A stretch of DNA of 9,989 nucleotides. Source: Patescibacteria group bacterium. Its GTDB lineage: Bacteria; Patescibacteria; UBA1384; CAILIB01. Below the pieces are notes generated by a model that had not been told where the DNA came from, did no database searches, and saw only the letters and a list, made by a program, of their open reading frames with translations. Shown piece after piece: positions 1 through 4,728 of the stretch; positions within the stretch are counted from its first letter, which is position 1; the number at the start of each line of letters is the position of its first letter. The stretch covers positions 1-9,989 of the forward strand of contig JAJFBK010000065.1 of NCBI GenBank assembly GCA_020696955.1, written 5' to 3'. Made by a program: the position numbers and the translations under genes.

Positions 1-54
1 GGAAAGAGGGTGTAGCATTGTCGAACTGGGCTGATCCCTTACGACCCTGCCAAA

Positions 55-80
55 CAAAAAAGACCATCTTGCGATGATCT
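55..80 (-). terminator. Rho-independent terminator of the tRNA-Glu gene
   Basis: Read on the minus strand, an 8-bp stem (AGATCATC / GATGGTCT, with one G-U pair) closes a GCAA tetraloop of the GNRA type and runs straight into a T tract. It begins about 10 nt after the CCA end of the tRNA. This is the classic form of an intrinsic terminator and implies that the tRNA transcript ends here. Confidence 0.85.
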
Positions 81-89
81 GTTTTGTTC

Positions 90-166
90 TGGTAGCGCCA
101 ACGGGAGTCGAACCCGTGATCTCCTGGATGAGAACCAGGTGTCCTGGACCACTAGACGATGGCGCC
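90..166 (-). tRNA. tRNA-Glu, anticodon CTC
   Basis: On the minus strand the 77 nt fold as a complete cloverleaf. The acceptor is GGCGCCA paired with TGGCGCT, so the first pair is G1-U72 and the other six are standard. The anticodon stem is CCTGG/CCAGG around the loop TTCTCAT, giving anticodon CTC (bases 130-132), which reads GAG glutamate codons. The T arm is ACGGG-TTCGACT-CCCGT, followed by discriminator A and a genome-encoded CCA. No other tRNA lies in the window. Its terminator follows directly downstream. I could not place a convincing promoter for it. Confidence 0.97.
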
Positions 167-228
167 GTGAGTGAGGAGATGATCCAGCAATCGTAGATTG
201 GGGGATCAGTTCCGAGCGAACAAGCCAT

Positions 229-278
229 ATTGCGAAGCAATGTGCGCCGTGCGAGTGATTGCGAAGCAATGTGCGCCG
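229..278. repeat. Two-copy 21-bp intergenic direct repeat with internal hairpin
   Basis: A 21-bp sequence that begins ATTGCGAAGCAAT and ends GTGCGCCG occurs at 229-249 and again, identical, at 258-278, a period of 29 bp. Each copy contains the small inverted repeat ATTGC-GAA-GCAAT. The copies lie in the non-coding stretch upstream of the tRNA gene. No long open frame explains them. They could be a short REP-like element or a local tandem duplication. Confidence 0.7.
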
Positions 279-432
279 AAGATGCTTTTCACTCTCAGAA
301 TAGTATCAAAAAACCCTTTCCCTGTCGAGCCATCCCTAAGCGAGGGCTATCCTTCCATGTTTGTTGCCTCCGCAGGCATCCAAAATACTAAAGAGCCGAG
401 GACCAGCAGCAAACTGGGAGGTGTAGCCTGAG
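279..432. other. Intergenic region without a recognisable gene
   Basis: No frame here resembles a protein. On the minus strand a run of six T preceded by GGG (positions 308-316) follows GC-rich inverted segments (CCCT...AGGG around 330-350), so transcripts leaving the ROK kinase gene could end here. The stem is imperfect. Together with 167-278 this makes a 266-bp gap between the tRNA and the kinase gene. Confidence 0.4.
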
Positions 433-443
433 CTATTCCCAGT
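413..443 (-). terminator. Possible hairpin terminator overlapping the ROK kinase stop codon
   Basis: ACTGGGA at 413-419 pairs with TCCCAGT at 437-443, and TAGC at 424-427 pairs with GCTA at 432-435 around a 4-nt loop, giving a 7+4 bp stem with a small asymmetric bulge. It contains the kinase stop codon (433-435). Only three T follow on the minus strand, so it is a poor classical terminator. It may instead protect the 3' end or be chance. Confidence 0.3.
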
Positions 444-1290
444 CAGTATATTGTTCTTCCTCATAAAAATCGATTGCAAGCCGGGCAGCCCCATAGAGCG
501 CAGCCGCTTCTCCCAGCAAAGCCGGAACTACCGGACAAGGGGCAGGATCTTGCAAATAACGGGGCAAATCTTTGACGCCAATGCCGCCAACGATAATGTT
601 TTTGCATGAGTACTCGGTATGGATGGCCCGGATGCATTGGATAAAAAAGTATGAGATTGCATGCCAGATCTCAGTCGCCTCTTTGTCTCCAGTCTTTATG
701 TCATCAGAAATCTGAGCCAGATTGATCTGTAACCGTTCCTCAAGATTTTTGCCACCAATAAATGACTCTACGGTTCCGGAGCCGGTCTTGCTCGGAAAAA
801 CATCGGTTGGGTCCACTACGATACGGCCGACTTCTTTATTGATGTCTTCAGGGTGAGGTCTGACCTGACCTTTTTGCATGACAGCTCCTCCGATTCCCGT
901 ACCAACGGTAATCAGAACGGCGCTGCTCATATCCTTGGCGGCTCCCTGCCAGACTTCGCCAATAAGAGCGCAGCGAGCGTCATTATCAACGTATACCAGC
1001 ATTTCTGGGAATGCAGCTTGAATTGGTGCGGCGATATCTAAGTCGCTGAGCTGGGGGAGGTTAACGCAGAGAATCGTTCCCGTATGGTCGGGCTTGATGG
1101 TGCCGGCAATGCCAATGCCCACGGCGATCACGTCTTTCTGGGCCCTTATGGTCTCTAAGAGGCTGGCGATAAAAGGTTCAGGCTCCTTGGGAGTCATGAA
1201 CTTCCCAGACTTCAACATTTTTCCTTCTTCGGTGAAGAGTCCCCAAGCGGTCTTGGTTCCTCCAACGTCAAATCCGAGATACATATTCAT
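433..1290 (-). CDS. ROK-family sugar kinase (glucokinase-like) without the zinc-binding cysteines
   Basis: ROK kinases phosphorylate hexoses or amino-hexoses with ATP in the cytoplasm. This 285-residue protein shows the N-terminal phosphate-binding motif DVGGTK (8-13), the catalytic aspartate in VDNDA (Asp104), the adenosine-site glycine segment VGTGIGGAV (129-137) and a C-terminal VGGIG motif (234-238). The usual ROK signature, EEIGH followed by CxCGxxGCLE, is altered. EVGR at 153-156 replaces the histidine motif, and the segment GSGTVES (170-176) keeps the loop but has no cysteines. The substrate therefore cannot be read from the sequence. I chose ATG at 1290; an in-frame TTG at 1296 would add two residues. 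It lies 9 bp after the mutase stop, so it is probably translated from the same transcript as the mutase and regulator. No Shine-Dalgarno is visible. Confidence 0.88.
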   Translation of the reverse strand: MNMYLGFDVGGTKTAWGLFTEEGKMLKSGKFMTPKEPEPFIASLLETIRAQKDVIAVGIGIAGTIKPDHTGTILCVNLPQLSDLDIAAPIQAAFPEMLVYVDNDARCALIGEVWQGAAKDMSSAVLITVGTGIGGAVMQKGQVRPHPEDINKEVGRIVVDPTDVFPSKTGSGTVESFIGGKNLEERLQINLAQISDDIKTGDKEATEIWHAISYFFIQCIRAIHTEYSCKNIIVGGIGVKDLPRYLQDPAPCPVVPALLGEAAALYGAARLAIDFYEEEQYTDWE

Positions 1291-1299
1291 GGGCAAGTG

Positions 1300-2001
1300 T
1301 TAGGCGTCGTTACGGAGAGCTGCCCCTTGCTCTTCGAGGAAATTCATTAATTCAGTTTTGCGAGTTTCGAGCTCATCACGGTTTTTGGCTTCAAGATTAA
1401 GACGAAGAATCGGTTCGGTGGCAGAAGCTCGGAGCATGAAGCGCCAATTTGGGAACTCAATGGCCAACCCTTCACGGGTGTCAGCCGTTCCTTCGCTATA
1501 CTTTTCGGTAAGCATCTCCATGATTTCCTTGCCCTTGTCGGTGGTGTAGTTAAGGTCATCGATCAAGCAAGGGTAATTCTCCATGTAGTAATCGAGGAGC
1601 TCGGATACCTTGCCGCCCTTTTTGATCTGTTCGGCAAAGATTCCCAGAACGGCCAGGAAGCTGATGATTCCGTTATCGCAGTAGAAGAAGTCACGGTAAT
1701 AGTAGTGCCCGGTGATTTCTCCGGCAAAAATGGCATTATGTTCACGCATGTCTTTTTTGATGTAGCTGTGGCCGGGACGGGTATAAAACTCGTGACCGCC
1801 ATGCTCCTTGATGGCGTCAGAGCTTGCCCAGACGAGACGGCGTTCGGCCAAGACATTTTCACCAGGACTTTTTTGGAGGAAGTATTTGATCAGAAGGGCG
1901 GTAATGTAGTAACCGTGGAAGAAGCGACCTTTTTCGTCATAAAAGAAACAGCGGTCGGCATCGGCGTCCCAGGCGGCTCCAAAATCAGCGCCTTCGGCCA
2001 C
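1300..2001 (-). CDS. Phosphomannomutase/phosphoglucomutase, C-terminal part (split by frameshift)
   Basis: This frame is the second part of an alpha-D-phosphohexomutase, which interconverts hexose-6-phosphate and hexose-1-phosphate. It holds the metal-binding loop DADADR (12-17), the sugar-recognition loop GEITGH (94-99) and the phosphate-binding loop RASATEP (191-197), so domains 3 and 4 are complete. The only in-frame start before the upstream stop is GTG at 2001, which lies inside the duplicated sequence, so this is not a natural gene start. Removing one 47-bp copy of the duplication joins this frame to the upstream part and gives a protein of 459 residues, the normal family length. Whether any functional product is made from the split version is unknown. 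The ROK kinase follows closely. Confidence 0.88.
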   Translation of the reverse strand: MAEGADFGAAWDADADRCFFYDEKGRFFHGYYITALLIKYFLQKSPGENVLAERRLVWASSDAIKEHGGHEFYTRPGHSYIKKDMREHNAIFAGEITGHYYYRDFFYCDNGIISFLAVLGIFAEQIKKGGKVSELLDYYMENYPCLIDDLNYTTDKGKEIMEMLTEKYSEGTADTREGLAIEFPNWRFMLRASATEPILRLNLEAKNRDELETRKTELMNFLEEQGAALRNDA

Positions 2002-2726
2002 GATCCGTTCAGAAATTTCCTGGCTCCAAAATCAGCGCCTTCGGCCACGATCCGTTCAGAAATTTCCTGGCGGTTCTTGGAAAGCATGGGGTCCGGAGCG
2101 CCCTTTGGAAAGGTTCCGTCTTCTTCCCAGTTGAGGCGAACCCAGGTCAGGGGAAGATCTTTAGTGGCGGCGTCGACAACTTTGCCGTTGGCACCAAAGT
2201 TTACGTTTCCAACCACCTTCAAAGCCGGTACGTCGGTGGGCTGATATTTTTTCAGGTAGTCAGTGTAAAGAGGAAGCAGGTCAATCTGCTCAACGCTTCC
2301 TTTTTCAAACTGCTCAAGCTTGCGGTTTGATTGGATGAAATCATAAATCTCTCCCAGCTTTCCTTCTTTCAAAAGAGGAACGCCTCCTTTGCCAACGGAC
2401 TTGAATCCGTTCCATTGGGCAGGATTGTGCGAAGCAGTGATGCTCATACCGCCATCACAGTCGAGAGTCCCGGCTGCGAAGTAGAGCATTTCGGTGGAGA
2501 TGACTCCGATGTCGATGGCAGTGGCCCCGGCATCGGTAACTCCTTGGATCATGGCTTGCTGAAGACTAGGACCGGTGGCTCTTACGTCACGTCCGACCGC
2601 TACCCGCTTGGCATCCATGACTTGCACGAAAGCTTGTCCGGCAGCATAGGCCACCTTTTCATTCATTTGGTTCGGATAGGTCCCGCGTACGTCGTATGCC
2701 CGGAAGATGGAGGGGTCGTAGATCAT
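1890..2726 (-). CDS. Phosphomannomutase/phosphoglucomutase, N-terminal part (split by frameshift)
   Basis: The first 235 residues match the N-terminal half of the phosphohexomutase family: FRAYDVRGTYP near the start, the phosphate-carrying active-site serine in TASHNPAQWNGFK (Ser99), and domain 2 up to ERIVAEGADFGA. The frame then reads the second duplicated copy in the wrong phase and adds about 43 unrelated residues before a stop at 1890. As written, this polypeptide has the phospho-serine but lacks the metal loop and both sugar-binding loops, so it cannot be a complete enzyme. The start ATG at 2726 overlaps the stop of the upstream regulator gene (ATGA), indicating translational coupling. 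In an intact form the enzyme would supply mannose-1-phosphate or glucose-1-phosphate for nucleotide sugars. Which sugar it prefers cannot be read from the sequence. Confidence 0.9.
   Translation of the reverse strand: MIYDPSIFRAYDVRGTYPNQMNEKVAYAAGQAFVQVMDAKRVAVGRDVRATGPSLQQAMIQGVTDAGATAIDIGVISTEMLYFAAGTLDCDGGMSITASHNPAQWNGFKSVGKGGVPLLKEGKLGEIYDFIQSNRKLEQFEKGSVEQIDLLPLYTDYLKKYQPTDVPALKVVGNVNFGANGKVVDAATKDLPLTWVRLNWEEDGTFPKGAPDPMLSKNRQEISERIVAEGADFGARKFLNGSWPKALILEPPGTPMPTAVSFMTKKVASSTVTTLPPF
1975..2071. repeat. 47-bp tandem duplication inside the mutase gene
   Basis: Bases 1975-2024 are identical to 2022-2071: a 47-bp period with three shared bases (GGC) at the junction. Because 47 is not a multiple of three, the mutase frame is broken. 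The encoded residues QEISERIVAEGADFGA can be read in both copies, in different frames, which proves the duplication at protein level. There is not one mismatch between the copies, so the event is either very recent or an assembly artefact. Confidence 0.97.
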
Positions 2727-3379
2727 TGAGGAGAATTAAATGGATACGCTCTTACTTTAGCTTCTTTTACCAGTTGAGGAAAGACAGTTTGCTCAACATT
2801 GGCAATACCGGCGGGAATAAGGGAAAGCAGCTCTGGCTGGGCAATGGCAATGCCTGAGTCCTGGTAGGAACTGCCGTCTTGAGTGTGGAGCAGGGTAGTC
2901 AGGAACGCATGATGCGAGCGGTGGAAAAGATAGGCTCCGGTCAGATTTTCAGGCAGGGACCCTGGTTTCAGAAAAGAGAGAGCAATAGGAGTGGTAATGG
3001 CGGCTCTGTGCAGTAAGAGGGCTCCCCCGGTACCAAAGTCAGCTGGCACCAGCTGCACTGACACTTCCTTGCCAGCGTACGTTTCGGTAATCAGTTGGCT
3101 CAGCTCGGCACTTCGAGAGATAAGGGTGGCCGGAAGACAGAGAAAGATGGTGGAAATGTCACTATTTGCGTACAGTCGAGTGGTAGCAATGAGGCTTTCG
3201 GTGCTCAGTTCCGAGCTTACAAAGAGAAAGCCTTGGTGAAGCTGATGCAGGCCTACTCCTTCACGAAGCAAATACTCAATCGTTTGAGATCGGTTACGCA
3301 AGGTTTCCTTATCGATGAGAGTGTCGATGGCAGAAAGAAGCGAAGAATCCAGGGTGATGGTGAGTCGTTCTCGTTGCAT
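2723..3379 (-). CDS. Ribbon-helix-helix DNA-binding domain fused to a degenerate sugar-nucleotidyltransferase-like domain; putative regulator
   Basis: Residues 1-40 (RLTITLDSSLLSAIDTLIDK... then SQTIEYLLREGV) have the pattern of a CopG/MetJ-type ribbon-helix-helix: a short strand of alternating residues, then two helices. Residues about 60-215 follow the order of a glucose-1-phosphate thymidylyl- or mannose-1-phosphate guanylyltransferase core: DISTIFLCLP, the segment ADFGTGGALLLHRA (compare LGTAGALLLA), GIAIAQPELLSLIPAG and VEQTVFPQLVKEAKVRAYPF. The catalytic N-terminus (GGxGTRL...KP) is absent, replaced by the DNA-binding domain. The conserved NGD metal aspartate is not recognisable (SFLKPGS at 135-141). 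The loop before the C-terminal strand is also shortened. I infer a non-catalytic, ligand-sensing regulator of the mutase/kinase operon it heads. No Cys-rich motif, membrane segment or signal peptide is seen. The ATG at 3379 sits at the end of a palindrome. The stop overlaps the mutase start. Confidence 0.75.
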   Translation of the reverse strand: MQRERLTITLDSSLLSAIDTLIDKETLRNRSQTIEYLLREGVGLHQLHQGFLFVSSELSTESLIATTRLYANSDISTIFLCLPATLISRSAELSQLITETYAGKEVSVQLVPADFGTGGALLLHRAAITTPIALSFLKPGSLPENLTGAYLFHRSHHAFLTTLLHTQDGSSYQDSGIAIAQPELLSLIPAGIANVEQTVFPQLVKEAKVRAYPFNSPQ

Positions 3380-3393
3380 ATGATAGTATCATA
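3379..3393 (-). promoter_or_regulatory. Perfect 15-bp palindrome overlapping promoter and start of the regulator gene
   Basis: TATGATA-G-TATCATA is a perfect inverted repeat of 7 bp around one base. On the minus strand it contains TATGAT, a 5/6 match to a -10 box, placed 8 nt before the ATG, so the transcript would be leaderless or nearly so. RHH proteins bind short palindromes as dimers. A site here would block RNA polymerase, so I infer autoregulation. No clear -35 box is visible because the rpsT terminator occupies that place. Confidence 0.55.
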
Positions 3394-3397
3394 CAAT

Positions 3398-3430
3398 AAA
3401 AAAACTCCCCAGAGAACAGGGAGTTTTTTA
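3398..3430 (-). terminator. Rho-independent terminator of rpsT, possibly bidirectional
   Basis: AAAAAACTCCC (3399-3409) and GGGAGTTTTTT (3419-3429) form a perfect 11-bp inverted repeat around a 9-nt loop. On the minus strand the stem runs into seven T just after the rpsT stop codon at 3439. The A and T tracts on both sides mean it could also stop plus-strand transcription. Confidence 0.9.
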
Positions 3431-3438
3431 AGCCGAAA

Positions 3439-3774
3439 CTACTTGACTGACTTGGCCGACTTGGTGGCGCGAGGCTTGGAGACCTTGTTGGCTGCCTTCT
3501 TTTTTACAGGAGCAGCGACCGGAACAGTTACACGCTTGGCCAAACGCGACTTCAAACGAGCGGCCTTGTTTGGATGAATGGTGTTCTTCTTGGCTGCTTT
3601 GTCCAAAGCACTTTGAGCAGTGGAAAATAGGCTTGAAACCTGGTCGCTTCCAGCATCAACTGCCTTTTTGACGGATTTGATGGCCTTTTTAAAGGCGTCG
3701 CGGTGAAGAAGGTTTTCTTCGTGGCGGCGGATAGCGGTGCGCAGGGCTTTCTTAGCCGATTTGGTAACTGGCAT
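3439..3774 (-). CDS. rpsT: Small ribosomal subunit protein S20 (bS20)
   Basis: S20 binds 16S rRNA and helps assemble the 30S subunit. The 111-residue protein begins MPVTKSAKKALRTAIRRHEEN and continues with the three-helix pattern of the family (FKKAIKSVKKAVD..., then ALDKAAKKNTIHPNKAARLKSRLAKRV). The NTIHPNKAARLKSRL block near residues 64-78 is the usual S20 signature. The family is usually 85-90 residues. The extra 25 or so residues at the C-terminus are rich in Lys, Ala and Val and look like a basic, disordered rRNA-contacting tail. It stands as a single gene with its own promoter upstream and a strong terminator downstream. No Shine-Dalgarno precedes the ATG. Instead the leader has ATCTCCTCAC directly before it. 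Confidence 0.96.
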   Translation of the reverse strand: MPVTKSAKKALRTAIRRHEENLLHRDAFKKAIKSVKKAVDAGSDQVSSLFSTAQSALDKAAKKNTIHPNKAARLKSRLAKRVTVPVAAPVKKKAANKVSKPRATKSAKSVK

Positions 3775-3807
3775 GTGAGGAGATTAAATGAAAATGATAA
3801 CAGAGCA

Positions 3808-3836
3808 AATATAGCAGGTTTCCTTCTCTTGTGCAA
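3808..3836 (-). promoter_or_regulatory. Promoter of rpsT
   Basis: On the minus strand TTGCAC (3831-3836) and TATATT (3808-3813) are separated by exactly 17 nt, and TGC just before the -10 box gives an extended -10 (TGn). The predicted start leaves a leader of roughly 25-30 nt before the rpsT ATG. Its -35 box overlaps that of the divergent promoter. Confidence 0.65.
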
Positions 3837-3858
3837 GTTTGCCCAGCTAGCGTATCAT
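3829..3858 (+). promoter_or_regulatory. Probable promoter of the GalT-like gene
   Basis: TTGTGC (3829-3834) and TATCAT (3853-3858, 5/6 match to TATAAT) are 18 nt apart. The -10 box ends 9 nt before the ATG at 3868, so the mRNA leader would be only a few nucleotides long. The -35 shares bases 3831-3834 with the rpsT -35, so polymerases probably compete. Confidence 0.45.
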
Positions 3859-3867
3859 AAGGTTATT

Positions 3868-4728
3868 ATGTATACCTTCAGATTCAATCCAGTATTTGAG
3901 CAGTGGGTAATGCTGGGAAATCCGGTAGCTACTGACATTTTGCTAAAGCCAAGCCATATGCTTGGTGCCGGAAGGCATAAGGATTTTGTAGCCGCTACCT
4001 ACCCAAAGCAGCCCTTCGTACTAGATCCTGAAGGCGGCTATAAGAGTACTGCCACTCATGAACGGCTTTATGCTGACAGCCCGGCAGTGGGCGAGTACGA
4101 ACTGCTGCTCTATAAGGGAGATCAGCGTTTCTTTGGCTGGGACGCAAAGACCTGGGATAAGTGGCTTTCGTTTGCCCAGCAACGAATCGTCCAGGCTCAT
4201 CACAACCCTCATGTTCATTATCTTCAGTTTACCCTTGCCACTGACGCCTTGCTGACTGTGCACAATTATCAGCGGGTAGGCGACTTGGTCGCTACCAGTC
4301 ATCCGATTGCCGGTACCCACCCGATACTAACTCCGGAGCTTGCGGAAAAGCTTTGCAAAAAAGAATCGGTTTATACTATCGCTGACAATGGACGGGCCAG
4401 GCTTCACGTTCCTTCTGCGCCTCTCAATGAGCGAGAATTCTGGGTTATTCCTAGCCATTATCGTTCTGGGCTCGAAAAAATAAGCAAAGAAGAGCGGGAA
4501 GACATTGCCGAGCTGCTTTCGCTGACATTCAGGGCCTTGAATCGCGAATTCCCGCAGGATCACTATTACATCCAGTTTTACACCCATCTCTCCAGCATGC
4601 AGACCGAAGGCACGTGGTGGATCCGTGCTTATAAAAAAGTAGGAGAACAATCGGCTATTTCAACCAGGTCATTCCCCGAGTCATTCGTAAGGACCTTGGG
4701 CCTACTCTTTAAGAGCGGAGGTCGCTGA
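3868..4728 (+). CDS. GalT-like (HIT superfamily) protein without recognisable active-site motif
   Basis: The 286-residue protein resembles galactose-1-phosphate uridylyltransferase in layout. It opens with RFNPVFEQWVMLG (compare RxDPxxGxWVxxA). A central segment GDLVATSHPIAGTHPI (138-153) stands where GalT has GASxxHPHxQ. A second half begins with FWVIPSHYRSGLEKISKEE (191-209) and ends with SFPESFVRTL, like the GalT C-terminus. The nucleophile motif HPHxQ is not seen; only HPI and THP remain. The N-terminal zinc cysteines of GalT are also absent. It may be a divergent nucleotidyltransferase or a binding protein, and I give no enzyme name. I chose the ATG at 3868, preceded by AAGG 5 nt upstream and a promoter, although the frame stays open further upstream into the rpsT leader. 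Its 3' end overlaps the convergent polA end by 27 bp. Confidence 0.6.
   Translation: MYTFRFNPVFEQWVMLGNPVATDILLKPSHMLGAGRHKDFVAATYPKQPFVLDPEGGYKSTATHERLYADSPAVGEYELLLYKGDQRFFGWDAKTWDKWLSFAQQRIVQAHHNPHVHYLQFTLATDALLTVHNYQRVGDLVATSHPIAGTHPILTPELAEKLCKKESVYTIADNGRARLHVPSAPLNEREFWVIPSHYRSGLEKISKEEREDIAELLSLTFRALNREFPQDHYYIQFYTHLSSMQTEGTWWIRAYKKVGEQSAISTRSFPESFVRTLGLLFKSGGR

Noticed and set aside
172..190. Minus-strand GCTGGATCATCTCCTCA resembles the 3' end of 16S rRNA (GCTGGATCACCTCCT).
   Set aside because: Only about 15 nt match; the preceding bases do not form the helix 45 sequence and no other rRNA sequence is present, so a 16S end is not supported.
229..278. A minimal CRISPR array in the 21-bp repeat.
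   Set aside because: There are only two copies with an 8-bp gap, no spacer-sized intervals and no cas genes.
1291..1296. TTG at 1296 as the ROK kinase start.
   Set aside because: The ATG at 1290 gives the usual short lead before DVGGTK; the TTG adds only Met-Pro with no better ribosome-binding site.
1705..2244. Long plus-strand open frame across the mutase gene, 179 codons.
   Set aside because: It is antisense to clear mutase motifs, has no family resemblance, and part of its length comes from the 47-bp duplication.
1890..2726. Programmed frameshift as the explanation for the split mutase.
   Set aside because: The break is explained fully by an exact 47-bp duplication; no slippery sequence is needed.
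3703..3867. Upstream extension of the GalT-like gene by 55 codons.
   Set aside because: It would overlap the rpsT start antisense and include both promoters; the family match begins at the ATG at 3868.
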